Of a stretch of 64,000 nucleotides of DNA, positions 47,324 through 56,237 are shown in pieces. Below the pieces are notes generated by a model. The model searched no databases. It worked only from the letters and a program-made list of their open reading frames with translations, and was not told the origin of the DNA. Each line of letters opens with the position of its first letter. Positions within the stretch are counted from its first letter, which is position 1. A program made the position numbers and the translations under genes. The stretch is taken from positions 90,622 to 154,621 of the forward strand of contig NZ_MIKC01000002.1 of NCBI RefSeq assembly GCF_001730315.1. The letters run 5' to 3'. This DNA is from Enterococcus ureilyticus. GTDB taxonomy: Bacteria; Bacillota; Bacilli; Lactobacillales; Enterococcaceae.

Positions 47324-48166
47324 ATGAGAAAAGGAAGAAGATTATTGAAAACAATTAATCAAAATAAACCTTTTTTAGCCATATTTTCTGTGTTTTTAAG
47401 CTTATTACTGGTAGTGGGAAGTACATACTCTTGGATTACCTATAGTGATGAAAAAATCAACCCAAGTATGACCAATACAAAAAAGCTTTCTGCAACAATC
47501 GATGAAGTCTTTACCCCAAATCTGCAATGGATACCTGGAACAACGACGGAAATGAAATTATCAGTAAAAAATAATGGACAAATACCAGCCATTGTTCGCA
47601 TCTCTTTATATGAGTTTTTAGGTCAATTTGAACAGGATATGACAGATGGGACAGGGAATGGCAGTCTAAAAACTGTCTCTAAATCAAGTGGCTCAGATAT
47701 AAAGATGGAAGATGTCGCTACATGGACAAAAGGGAGTACATACAAGCTAGCTTCGGGAAAATATTATATAGCATCCAAGATTTATAAAGCGGATAAGAAC
47801 AATTCAAATACAGCATATGTGTATGACGGGAATCGATTAACTGAAGAGCTTAATTATTTAACGATTCAATTTAATAGTACGGCTATCTATGATGTAAACA
47901 ATAAACCCGCAACTGGGGTACGTCACTATTGGTATTATTCAGAAGGTTATTTTTATTACTCAGAGGTATTACAGCCTAAGGAACAAACGAAGCAGCTGAT
48001 TCAAAGTGTGACAGTAGATAAAATGTTACCAAACAAATATAAAAGTTCGTTATATCAATTAATTCCAGTTATGGATGCTCATGATATTACAAAATCCTTA
48101 CTAGCTGATTGGGAACTCACTTCTAATTCATATGTAGGAACAATGTATCGTGAAAAAGTTCGTTAG
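47324..48166 (+). CDS. Second BsaA/TasA-like matrix protein
   Basis: A 280-residue secreted protein. Its SipW-type signal ends VGSTYSWITYSDEKIN. The mature part carries the same strand order as the first (TIDEVFTPNLQWIPGTTTEMKLSVKNNGQIPAIVRISLYEF described by its IPGTTTE and KNNGQIP motifs) and closes with YQLIPVMDAHDI. Shorter central insert than the 416-residue paralogue. AGGAGGGGG precedes the ATG, 16 bases after the anchored protein gene. Confidence 0.82.
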   Translation: MRKGRRLLKTINQNKPFLAIFSVFLSLLLVVGSTYSWITYSDEKINPSMTNTKKLSATIDEVFTPNLQWIPGTTTEMKLSVKNNGQIPAIVRISLYEFLGQFEQDMTDGTGNGSLKTVSKSSGSDIKMEDVATWTKGSTYKLASGKYYIASKIYKADKNNSNTAYVYDGNRLTEELNYLTIQFNSTAIYDVNNKPATGVRHYWYYSEGYFYYSEVLQPKEQTKQLIQSVTVDKMLPNKYKSSLYQLIPVMDAHDITKSLLADWELTSNSYVGTMYREKVR

Positions 48167-48178
48167 GAGGAATTCAAG

Positions 48179-48799
48179 ATGAAAGACAAGAAAAAGTTTA
48201 TCCGTTTTCTCTGGATGATCCCTGCGTTAATCATGTGTTTAGTTATTGGAAGTGTAGTAGCATATGCTGCAATGACAGTAAGGGAAGAGAAAGTAAATTT
48301 TTTTCAGATTGGAAATTTTCAAACTAAAATAGAAGAGGTTTTTAAAGAACCAACAACGATTTCACCAAATACTTCCGTTGAAAAGAAAGTAACTATAAAA
48401 AATACAGGCTCTGTTGATCAATTTATTCGAGTGATGATACTTCCGGAAATTCGTTTAGAAAGTGGTGAAAGTAATCGCTTGTTACCTTCAAAAATTGGTG
48501 AGGAAGTGCTTTTGGACCTGAATACGACACAATGGAAGTTGGGAGAAGATGGATATTATTATTATTTAAATGTCTTGGAATCTGATCCGTCTAAAGTTAC
48601 AGAGAATTTGTTTACAAAAGTTACATTAAAAAAAGAGTTAGGTCAGGAGTATCAGAATGCCTCTTTCAATTTGTTAGTAAAAGTAGAGGCAATTAATTGT
48701 GCAAAATTTGCTTATCGTGATGCTTGGTGGCAAGGAACTACACCGAACAATGGGAATTTACAAATAATAGATAATCAATTAGCTGGAAAAGCAAAATAA
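48179..48799 (+). CDS. Third BsaA/TasA-like matrix protein
   Basis: A 206-residue secreted protein, the minimal version of the fold: a signal ending GSVVAYAAMTVREEK, the strand pattern NTSVEKKVTIKNTGSVDQFIRVM, and the closing LLVKVEAINCAK. One Cys near residue 181. TTAGGAGG is 7 bases before the ATG, 12 bases after the previous stop. A terminator-like pair of hairpins follows, so the distal genes may be made at lower level. Confidence 0.8.
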   Translation: MKDKKKFIRFLWMIPALIMCLVIGSVVAYAAMTVREEKVNFFQIGNFQTKIEEVFKEPTTISPNTSVEKKVTIKNTGSVDQFIRVMILPEIRLESGESNRLLPSKIGEEVLLDLNTTQWKLGEDGYYYYLNVLESDPSKVTENLFTKVTLKKELGQEYQNASFNLLVKVEAINCAKFAYRDAWWQGTTPNNGNLQIIDNQLAGKAK

Positions 48800-48802
48800 G
48801 CT

Positions 48803-48868
48803 AGGCGCATGGAATAATTGTTCCATGTATGCCTTTTTCAATTATTCAACACTCATGAAATGAGTGTT
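48803..48868 (+). terminator. Two hairpins inside the matrix operon
   Basis: The first (48803-48838) pairs AGGC and CATGGAA with TTCCATG and GCCT and is followed by TTTTT. The second (48848-48868) pairs AACACTCAT with ATGAGTGTT around GAA. Together they could end or attenuate transcription before the DUF5057-like gene. Confidence 0.6.
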
Positions 48869-48918
48869 TTCAACAAAGAAACCATTGATTTGATGAGTCT
48901 TGAAAAGAAGGGGATAGA

Positions 48919-51459
48919 ATGAAAATAAGAGGACGAAAGAAAAAAATTAAAAAGAATAGTAAGTGGTTGCTTTTACTGATAATCGCTCTAATTGTTGGTG
49001 GTTATTTTTTTCTGAATGATAAGTTGAAAGCATCTACTGTTGTTAATAATGGAGACTTTAGGCTGACTGCTGAGAATAAGTGGAGTTATAAAGACAAAAA
49101 AAATTATGCGTCTTTAGAATGGGATAAAGTTACTGGGTTGAATCAGTCTGGTTATCGCTTATATCAATCTGAAGATGGTACAACATGGAGCAATAGATCT
49201 TTGAACTATGGTAAATCAATCAAAGTTTTAAATATATACCCCGAACAACCAAAATCAGATACGTTGAAAGACTGGATGAGCAGTTTGAATTTAGAAGCTA
49301 CTGATGGCTCTGATTTAATTCAAGTGACTTCAACAAAAATAAGTGATTATAATGCAAATCCCAATGCCTATTTAAAAAATAGTTCAGGTGAGTATCAGTA
49401 TGATGTTTTGATGTTTGGTTCGTGGGATAATAATAACAGACAGGATTTAAATACTAATAGTAAAAATGAAACACAAGCATATATTGATAGTGGAAGAGGT
49501 GTTTTATTCGGGCACGATACCACCAATCATCCAATGTTTGCCTCTTTTAATAAACTCTTAGGTTTAACAAACATAAATCCAGCCGGTGCACCAGCGGATA
49601 TTCGTACAGGTGGATCTGAAATAAAAGTCACAAATGATGGTTACTTAATGAAATATCCATTTGAACTTGCCAATGGACAAAATCTGACGATTCCACCAGC
49701 ACATAATAACTTACTTGCTAGTAAGTCAATTGGGACCAATTGGATTATGTTTCGAGAGCCCTATACTGTATTTAATACAACGCTTTGGGAAGATAGTAAT
49801 TGGACGATGGGTTGGTACTTGAAAACTAATAATAATGTTGGGCTGATTCAGACTGGGCATAGTAATGGTGCCTCTACCATGGATGAAAGAAAAATAATAG
49901 CTAACACATTATACAATTTAGCACAGGTATCATCGGAGAACTTTGCTAATGATCAAACGGTCAGAGACGATAAGGCGCCTAATATACCCAAAGTGAGTAT
50001 TCGTAGCGGTAAAAATAATAATAGTTTAAGTATTAAGGCGGACTCTCTTGATAATGGTAAAGAGTATCAATGGTATGTAGAAGCTAATACTAAAAATAGC
50101 GGTGTCAAAAAATCAGATGTCGTAAAAGAAGTAATCATAAGTAATATTGCTGGCTATTTTTATGAAATAAACAATTTGCAAACATCAAATTTAGCAAAAC
50201 AGGTTGAGACCTATAAAGATTCATATGGTAGGATAGATCCAGACAAATTTGATCACTATGTTGCACCAGATGATGATTCTCTTAATTATGAGACAAGAAG
50301 TACATTTACAATTACGGAAAATAACAATTCAGGAAAATATCTGCATGTTTTAGCTGTAGATCGTTCTAACAATATTTCTCAAGTGAGTAGTCAAAAAATC
50401 AAAGACATTCCTCAAGATATTGATTTTAAAGTTGAACGTACAAAAAATGAAACTAGACTCATTGAACTGAATATAGATAGCTCTTTAGATAATTTAATAG
50501 AAGAAGTAGAAATCCGTATCCCTAAGAATACAGAAATTAAAGATTTCACTTCTCTGATACTGCCTACAAATTGGATTGCTCTCGAAAATAGTGAAACGGC
50601 TGACTATAAATCATTCTCGTTTATGACCAAAGGAAAGAATGATTTGATAACACTTACTAAATTTATAAATGATTTACGCTTTTCAATTAATACTCCAGTT
50701 AATCAAAAAGGGGAAATCCAGATAATGTTACATGAAATCCCTCAAAGCACTACACAGGTAAACGAAGTCACCAAAGTTTCTTGGACAGCAGAAGTTCCTC
50801 AAAAAATTTCTTTAAAAGCATATAGTGAGACTGGAGAGCCACTTCCTGCTGGAGATTTGTTATTAGATCAGCAGATAACGATTAGTAAAAAGGAAAGCAT
50901 TACACCGAAAAGTGTTGAGTTCTATGACTTCATTAAATTAGTAGGTATTGGAGGAAATCAAATTTCACCTCTTCAATGGATTGTTACCGATGAATTTCAA
51001 GAAGGTCGCTTAATTTATAGGAGTCGTAAGCTAACCATTCATAGCCGACAAGTTGTGACTAATCCGAATGATCAGGTAGTATTGCCTAAAAAAGGATTTG
51101 GAGTATTAGGAAGTCAGACTGCATTAGGGCAAATGAAAGAGGAATTTCCACTAACAATGAGTTCTTCTATAGATAATGAGGCAAACTTTGATACGTACAT
51201 TATTCGTTATCAAATCAGTCAGCCAATTTATACTTTTGTTCCAAAGGTTCCAATGAATTATGGACTCCTTGGATATGTACTAACAACTAAAGAAGCACCT
51301 CATTTACCTAGTAATAGTACAAAAATTCCAGTCAAGATTGATGCATCGGCGAACCCAGAATTTTGGTTGACGACATATATCGAGCCGGTAACAGAAAAAC
51401 CTACTTTCTATCATTGGGAGTATAAGGAAAATAAATTAGGTGCAATTAAAGTAGAATAA
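48919..51459 (+). CDS. Large DUF5057-like surface protein of the matrix locus
   Basis: An 846-residue protein with a basic start and one N-terminal membrane helix (about 15-33). A fibronectin-like stretch (about 58-95) follows, then a DUF5057/ThuA-like alpha/beta domain (about 98-335) with VLNIYPEQ, YDVLMFGSWD and RGVLFGHDTTNHP, resembling a class I glutamine-amidotransferase-like fold without an obvious Cys nucleophile. The rest (about 345-846) is a series of beta domains. No sortase motif, so it is held by its N-terminal anchor. GAAGGGG lies 7 bases before the ATG. It is typically found beside TasA-like genes; the function is unknown. Confidence 0.75.
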   Translation: MKIRGRKKKIKKNSKWLLLLIIALIVGGYFFLNDKLKASTVVNNGDFRLTAENKWSYKDKKNYASLEWDKVTGLNQSGYRLYQSEDGTTWSNRSLNYGKSIKVLNIYPEQPKSDTLKDWMSSLNLEATDGSDLIQVTSTKISDYNANPNAYLKNSSGEYQYDVLMFGSWDNNNRQDLNTNSKNETQAYIDSGRGVLFGHDTTNHPMFASFNKLLGLTNINPAGAPADIRTGGSEIKVTNDGYLMKYPFELANGQNLTIPPAHNNLLASKSIGTNWIMFREPYTVFNTTLWEDSNWTMGWYLKTNNNVGLIQTGHSNGASTMDERKIIANTLYNLAQVSSENFANDQTVRDDKAPNIPKVSIRSGKNNNSLSIKADSLDNGKEYQWYVEANTKNSGVKKSDVVKEVIISNIAGYFYEINNLQTSNLAKQVETYKDSYGRIDPDKFDHYVAPDDDSLNYETRSTFTITENNNSGKYLHVLAVDRSNNISQVSSQKIKDIPQDIDFKVERTKNETRLIELNIDSSLDNLIEEVEIRIPKNTEIKDFTSLILPTNWIALENSETADYKSFSFMTKGKNDLITLTKFINDLRFSINTPVNQKGEIQIMLHEIPQSTTQVNEVTKVSWTAEVPQKISLKAYSETGEPLPAGDLLLDQQITISKKESITPKSVEFYDFIKLVGIGGNQISPLQWIVTDEFQEGRLIYRSRKLTIHSRQVVTNPNDQVVLPKKGFGVLGSQTALGQMKEEFPLTMSSSIDNEANFDTYIIRYQISQPIYTFVPKVPMNYGLLGYVLTTKEAPHLPSNSTKIPVKIDASANPEFWLTTYIEPVTEKPTFYHWEYKENKLGAIKVE

Positions 51460-51571
51460 AAGAATAGTCTATCTAAGGATATTGAGGGATTTAAGAAGTT
51501 TGGTTCATAGGGTCCTCCATTACTATAGAATGATGAAAACCCTAAATCTATATAGATAGGAATAACATATA

Positions 51572-51796
51572 ATGTATTTACTGTTGATAGTATTAGGGAT
51601 TATTACGTTTGTTCATAGTGTATTATTCATAATTGTTATTCAAAAAAATGCAGAAATAACAAATAAGCTTAATCAAATTACTAGAAAAAAAACTTATTCC
51701 AAAGCAAACGAGCAACCTTTTGCATCAAAAAAAGAAATAACTAGAAGGGATAAGCGTGCTACAGATAAGAGAATAATTGATGAAACGAGGAAGTAG
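51572..51796 (+). CDS. Small membrane protein of the matrix locus
   Basis: A 74-residue protein with one N-terminal membrane helix (about residues 2-24) and a basic cytoplasmic tail (KKEITRRDKRATDKR). Unrecognised. It ends 6 bases before the recombinase-like gene, suggesting co-expression. A weak ATAGGA site lies about 10 bases before the ATG. Confidence 0.6.
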   Translation: MYLLLIVLGIITFVHSVLFIIVIQKNAEITNKLNQITRKKTYSKANEQPFASKKEITRRDKRATDKRIIDETRK

Positions 51797-51802
51797 ATAA
51801 CG

Positions 51803-52510
51803 ATGAATATAGGCTATGCTCGTGGCAATAAATTGAATCAACAGTTTGATTTTTTAGAAAATTATGAAGTAGAAGAAATTTTCTCGGATAAAAGCCAGAG
51901 CTATGAAGTACTTCAAGATCCTGAAAGTGACTATCAACGCTTATTGGACTATACAGAGCCAGGTGATTGTGTAGTGATTGCGTTTTTAGAAGCTATCTCG
52001 AGAGATTATCAAAAACTACTAGAATTTTTTAATGAACTAGATGAGTTGGAGCTTGATTTAATTGTATTGACCTCGCCAGACTTAACTTTGGCTGAGTGGC
52101 GAGAAGTACTTTTGTGGATCAATAAAAACGATCGCTTGTTGCATCCGCGTCTGATCAAACTAAAGTTAAAACAAGAAAAAAATAGAAATAAAGAGAGCTA
52201 CTCAGTTTTTAGTAGAGATAGTGAGGCAAAGCAGTTATATCGGGATGTTTTATGGCAGCTGATTGGGAAACGGAAACTACGAGAAATTGCTCAACAAAAA
52301 AGTGTTCCTATTGAAACAATCTATCGAATTCAGCAAGAATTCAAGCGGATAAAATTAGCAGGAATTTTAGCAATTTGTTTTTTTCTCGCAATTGCTACGC
52401 TTAAAATATCGGAAAATTTTTCGGATAATCTGTGGATTCAAATCACTGTGTGTATTGTCGCAACACTGGCCATTTTGTATAACGTTTTAGCGGATAATGA
52501 AGAGTTGTAG
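51803..52510 (+). CDS. Membrane-tethered, catalytically dead serine-recombinase-like protein
   Basis: A 235-residue protein. Residues 1-100 follow the resolvase fold (IGYARGN, FSDKSQS, LLDYTEPGDCVVIAFL, ISRDYQKLLEFF). The nucleophile in the usual YARVS is replaced (YARGN), and of the active-site arginines only Arg7 and Arg67 are seen; the DRLGR arginine equivalent is Glu/Ala. A helix-turn-helix follows at about 150-180 (LREIAQQKSVPIETIYRIQQ), then two membrane helices (185-200 and 209-228). It cannot recombine by the known mechanism and looks like a membrane-bound DNA-binding regulator. Last gene of the matrix operon. The binding site GAGGAAG is about 12 bases from the ATG. Confidence 0.78.
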   Translation: MNIGYARGNKLNQQFDFLENYEVEEIFSDKSQSYEVLQDPESDYQRLLDYTEPGDCVVIAFLEAISRDYQKLLEFFNELDELELDLIVLTSPDLTLAEWREVLLWINKNDRLLHPRLIKLKLKQEKNRNKESYSVFSRDSEAKQLYRDVLWQLIGKRKLREIAQQKSVPIETIYRIQQEFKRIKLAGILAICFFLAIATLKISENFSDNLWIQITVCIVATLAILYNVLADNEEL

Positions 52511-52528
52511 TACTTTTTATTCCTAAAT

Positions 52529-52580
52529 AAAAATAGTTTTGCTTTTTCCGATTGGTTAGGGAAAAGCAAAACTATTTTTA
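52529..52580. terminator. Bidirectional terminator closing the matrix operon
   Basis: AAAAATAGTTTTGCTTTT(T) pairs with AAAAGCAAAACTATTTTT around a 12-base loop; T-rich on both strands. It separates convergent genes. Confidence 0.92.
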
Positions 52581-52582
52581 GG

Positions 52583-53734
52583 TTAAAAATGCATCTTCTC
52601 AATTCGGTCAAATGCATCTTCTAAAATTGTGATATCTTGAGTTGCGGCTAAACGTACATAATTATCTCCAGTTGTCTCACCAAATGCCTTTCCCGGAATC
52701 ATCAATACGTTCGTCTCTTTCAAAACTTTCTCCACAAAAGGAACGGAAGTCATTCCTGTTTTAGAGATATTGATAAAAGCGTATATGCTGCCTTTGACAG
52801 GATGTAAAGACAGAAATGGGATTGTTGCAATACGTTGTTCAAGATATTCTAAACGTTCTTTAAAGACAGAAACGACGTTTGGTACTAAACTATCAGAGTG
52901 ATTTAAAGCATAAATCCCTGCCTGTTGAGACGGACTTGGTGCAGAATAGGTAATACTTTCATTGATTAGTTTTGCTGCATCATTGATATATTCAGGTGCG
53001 ACCATATAGCCAATTCGCCATCCAGTCATAGCAAAAGTTTTTGAAAAACTGCTAAAAGTAATGGTATTCTCAGGTGCGAAGGTAGCCATTGGGACAAAAT
53101 TATCGTAGAAACAAAATGCTTCATAGACTTCATCAGATAGAATATAAAACTCTTTCTCGATGGCTAAATCTGCGATAGCCTTAAATGTTTCTGGAGAAAA
53201 TACGGATCCAGTAGGATTATTAGGCGAATTGATAATAATTGCTTTTGTTTTATCTGTGATTGCGGCTTTTAAAATGTCGATATCAATCTGAAAACCATCT
53301 TCTTCATAGGTTGGGATAAATATTGGGTTGCCGCCAGCTAAAAGTACTTGATCTTTGTAGGGAGAAAAATAAGGCTCATGGATGATCACTTCATCATCAG
53401 GGTCTAAAATCACCTGTAACGTTAAATACATACCATGCAACGCACCAACTGTTGCTCGGATTTGAGCAGGTTTGAAGGCCAAACCATATTGCTTTCGATA
53501 AAAGTCAGCTACAGTATCGATAAATTCTTGACTACCGCCGGATGCAGTGTATTTTGTATGACCATTTTTGACATCAGCAAAAGCCGCATCAATAATTCGT
53601 TCATCGGTAATTAAATCCGGATCACCAATCGATAAATCAAGTAGGTTGGGGACTTGTTTAGCTAAAGTGGCAATATCCATCAATATATTTTCAGCAGGAT
53701 GCTGGTGCTTTTTTGAAATAGTTGAAATGTCCAT
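52583..53734 (-). CDS. PLP-dependent class I aminotransferase
   Basis: A 383-residue fold-type I aminotransferase (PatA/AspB/MalY-related). It shows the NSPNNPTG motif, SDEVYEAF, and the PLP-binding lysine in SFSKTFAMTGWRIGY, plus a C-terminal Arg in NYVRLAA that binds the carboxylate. Substrate is not predictable; aspartate, aromatic amino acids or N-acetyl-diaminopimelate are used by relatives. The start is the ATG at 53734 with GGAGGAAAG upstream; an in-frame TTG 15 bases earlier overlaps that site. Confidence 0.88.
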   Translation of the reverse strand: MDISTISKKHQHPAENILMDIATLAKQVPNLLDLSIGDPDLITDERIIDAAFADVKNGHTKYTASGGSQEFIDTVADFYRKQYGLAFKPAQIRATVGALHGMYLTLQVILDPDDEVIIHEPYFSPYKDQVLLAGGNPIFIPTYEEDGFQIDIDILKAAITDKTKAIIINSPNNPTGSVFSPETFKAIADLAIEKEFYILSDEVYEAFCFYDNFVPMATFAPENTITFSSFSKTFAMTGWRIGYMVAPEYINDAAKLINESITYSAPSPSQQAGIYALNHSDSLVPNVVSVFKERLEYLEQRIATIPFLSLHPVKGSIYAFINISKTGMTSVPFVEKVLKETNVLMIPGKAFGETTGDNYVRLAATQDITILEDAFDRIEKMHF

Positions 53735-53785
53735 AATTCTTTCCTCCAATAGTTACTTGCTTTAATCTATTCTATCTTACTTTGT

Positions 53786-53831
53786 GAAAGAGGACAAAGC
53801 AAATTTAGATGAATTTGCTTTGCCCTCTTTC
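53786..53831. terminator. Hairpin between the transporter and aminotransferase genes
   Basis: GAAAGAGGaCAAAGCAAATT pairs with AATTTGCTTTGcCCTCTTTC with a single mismatch. T residues after it are few on the minus strand, so termination may be partial. Confidence 0.6.
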
Positions 53832-53835
53832 AATG

Positions 53836-54558
53836 TTATAGTACTTTTCTAAGAAAATCTTGCGTACGTGGATTTTTTGGTTGTCCAAAAATTTCTTCTG
53901 GCGTCCCTTCTTCTTGGATAATTCCAGCATCCATGAAAATAACACGATCGGCAACTTCACGAGCAAAGCCCATTTCATGTGTCACAACAACCATAGTCAT
54001 TCCTTCGACGGCCAAAGCTTTCATTACTGCCAGCACTTCACCAACCATTTCTGGGTCCAGCGCAGAGGTAGGCTCATCGAACAACATAACATCAGGATTC
54101 ATTGCTAGTGCTCTTGCAATGGCTACTCGTTGTTGTTGACCGCCAGATAAACTGGAGGGATAGCTGCTGCTTTTATCTTTTAGCCCTACTTGTTCTAATA
54201 GAGCCTGAGCTTTTTCTTTAGCGGCTTCAGCAGTTTCTTTTTTCACTTTAATTGGACTAATCGTTAAGTTATCTAAAACTGTTTTATGAGGAAATAGATT
54301 GAAGTTTTGAAATACCATACCCATTTTTTGACGAAGGGCGTCGATATCGGTATCTTTGTCTAATAAATTTTTTCCTTCAAATCTAATCGTTCCATCTGTT
54401 GGTTGTTCTAATAAGTTCAAACAACGTAAAAAGGTACTTTTTCCGCTACCTGAAGGTCCGATGATTACAACGACTTCGCCAGCCTTGACATCTAAGTCGA
54501 TGCCTTTTAAGACTTCATTCTTTCCGAATGTTTTGTGTAGGTTTTTAATATTAATCAC
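53836..54558 (-). CDS. glnQ: Polar amino acid ABC transporter ATPase (GlnQ-like)
   Basis: A 240-residue ATPase of the polar amino acid uptake family: Walker [11 protein letters not shown]-loop [10 protein letters not shown], signature LSGGQQQR, Walker B VMLFDEP, and [11 protein letters not shown] typical of GlnQ-type proteins. It overlaps the upstream fused receptor-permease gene by 8 bases, so both belong to one importer, probably for glutamine or another polar amino acid. Confidence 0.93.
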   Translation of the reverse strand: MINIKNLHKTFGKNEVLKGIDLDVKAGEVVVIIGPSGSGKSTFLRCLNLLEQPTDGTIRFEGKNLLDKDTDIDALRQKMGMVFQNFNLFPHKTVLDNLTISPIKVKKETAEAAKEKAQALLEQVGLKDKSSSYPSSLSGGQQQRVAIARALAMNPDVMLFDEPTSALDPEMVGEVLAVMKALAVEGMTMVVVTHEMGFAREVADRVIFMDAGIIQEEGTPEEIFGQPKNPRTQDFLRKVL

Positions 54559-56014
54559 TAGTACTCATTCTCCTTTCAGCAACACCTAATAGGCGGGAAA
54601 TCGTAAAGGTTAAAACAAAATAGATCAATGAAACAACTAGATACGGTAAGAATGGTTTAAAACTTGCGCCTTGAACATTACCGGCTTGGAAAATCAATTC
54701 AGAAACACCAATAACTGATACAACTGAAGATTCTTTGATGACTGTTACAAATTCATTTCCTAATGCAGGTAAAATATTTTTGATTGCTTGCGGTAAAATG
54801 ATATAGCGCATTGCTTGAGGTTGGTTCATTCCTAAAGAACGGGCCGCTTCTAATTGTCCTTTATTAACAGCGTTGATCCCAGCTCGAACGATTTCTGCAA
54901 CATAAGCGCCACTGTTTAAGGCAAGAGCGATACATCCAGCTGCAATTTTTGATAGATCAAGCCCTAAAACACCTGTACCAAAATAAACGATGAAGATTTG
55001 TACTAATAACGGAGTACCTCGAACATATTCTATATAACAAATTGCGATGCCACGTAAGATTTTTGATTTGGATAATTTCATCAAAGCGAGTAAGCCACCG
55101 AGAATTGCACCAAACAAGACACCCATAAAAGCTAAGAAAATCGTATAGCCAGCACCGCTGATATAGAATTTACCATACTTCCCAAGAAAACTTTGATCGT
55201 CAGTAAACATTAATTTCCCGGCTTCTTTTTTATAACCTTCTAACAAGTTATTGTCATTGATGGTTTGAATCGAAGCGTTGACCTTTTGTTCTAAGATAGG
55301 AGCATTTTTTGGAATAGCAACGGCGGCGTCCTTTTGCCCTTGTTCAAAGGTGACATCTGCAAATGTCAATTCTTTGTCACGATCGACATAGGCTTCAGCA
55401 ACTGGACCTTCTAACACTGCTGCTTCAACTTTTTTATTTTTTAAGTTCATGATAATGTCTGGAACTTTTTGTAAAGAGGTTGGAATCGATCCAACTAGTT
55501 CTGTTTTCGCTAATTCTTCTTGGGTTGTCTGTTTTTGAACACCAACTTTGACACCATCAAAATCTTTTGTTGACTGAAAGCGATCTTTATCGTCTGCTCG
55601 AACAACAACTTTTTGTTGAACGGTCATATAAGGTGTCGAAAAATTGACTTCCTGCAGCCGTTCAGGTGTTGGGGCCATCCCTGAAATAATCAAGTCGATT
55701 TTACCAGTTTTCAATGCACCTAATAATGCATCAAAACCCAATTCTTCAATTTTTAATTTTACACCTAAATCATCAGCAATTTTTTGCGCGATAGAGATGT
55801 CAAAACCCACGACCTGGTCTTTGCCATCAATATCTGCATGGAATTCATAAGGGGCATAATCGGCTGATAAGCCAACGATTAGTTCGCCACGTTTCATGAT
55901 AGCATCATAGACTGGATCTTTTTCTTCAGCTAAGGCTACACTGGTAGGCAAAAAAGTGAGTAATACCAATAGTATTGGTATGATAAGTGCTAAGGTTTTT
56001 TTACATAGTTTCAT
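54551..56014 (-). CDS. glnP: Fused substrate-binding protein and permease of an amino acid ABC importer
   Basis: A 487-residue fusion: signal peptide (about residues 1-28), an SBP_bac_3 domain (about 35-255, with [22 protein letters not shown] and [13 protein letters not shown]), and a permease domain (about 275-487) with the EAA-type loop [22 protein letters not shown]. Such fused GlnP-type proteins are common in lactic acid bacteria and place the receptor outside, tethered to its channel. AAGGAG lies 9 bases before the ATG. The substrate is probably glutamine or glutamate (family inference). Confidence 0.92.
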   Translation of the reverse strand: MKLCKKTLALIIPILLVLLTFLPTSVALAEEKDPVYDAIMKRGELIVGLSADYAPYEFHADIDGKDQVVGFDISIAQKIADDLGVKLKIEELGFDALLGALKTGKIDLIISGMAPTPERLQEVNFSTPYMTVQQKVVVRADDKDRFQSTKDFDGVKVGVQKQTTQEELAKTELVGSIPTSLQKVPDIIMNLKNKKVEAAVLEGPVAEAYVDRDKELTFADVTFEQGQKDAAVAIPKNAPILEQKVNASIQTINDNNLLEGYKKEAGKLMFTDDQSFLGKYGKFYISGAGYTIFLAFMGVLFGAILGGLLALMKLSKSKILRGIAICYIEYVRGTPLLVQIFIVYFGTGVLGLDLSKIAAGCIALALNSGAYVAEIVRAGINAVNKGQLEAARSLGMNQPQAMRYIILPQAIKNILPALGNEFVTVIKESSVVSVIGVSELIFQAGNVQGASFKPFLPYLVVSLIYFVLTFTISRLLGVAERRMSTSD

Positions 56015-56237
56015 TTGTTCGTCTCCTTTATAGTAGATTGTTCATAAGCATAAACACTCGATAACTTTCTGTTTCAATAAATATTCTAAAAATAGCATAT
56101 ATATGTATAAAAATTTATTGTTTTTGGATGTGTTTTATCATATCATAGATTAAGGGAAAGGAAAAGTGAATTTTACCAAAGAAGTCATAATTTTTCACTT
56201 TTGCATAAAAATAAGAAAAAATGAAAGGTCGAGAACG

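Noticed and set aside
51803..52510. Active site-specific recombinase with invertible promoter nearby
   Set aside because: Catalytic residues are missing and I saw no pair of inverted repeats flanking the matrix promoter.
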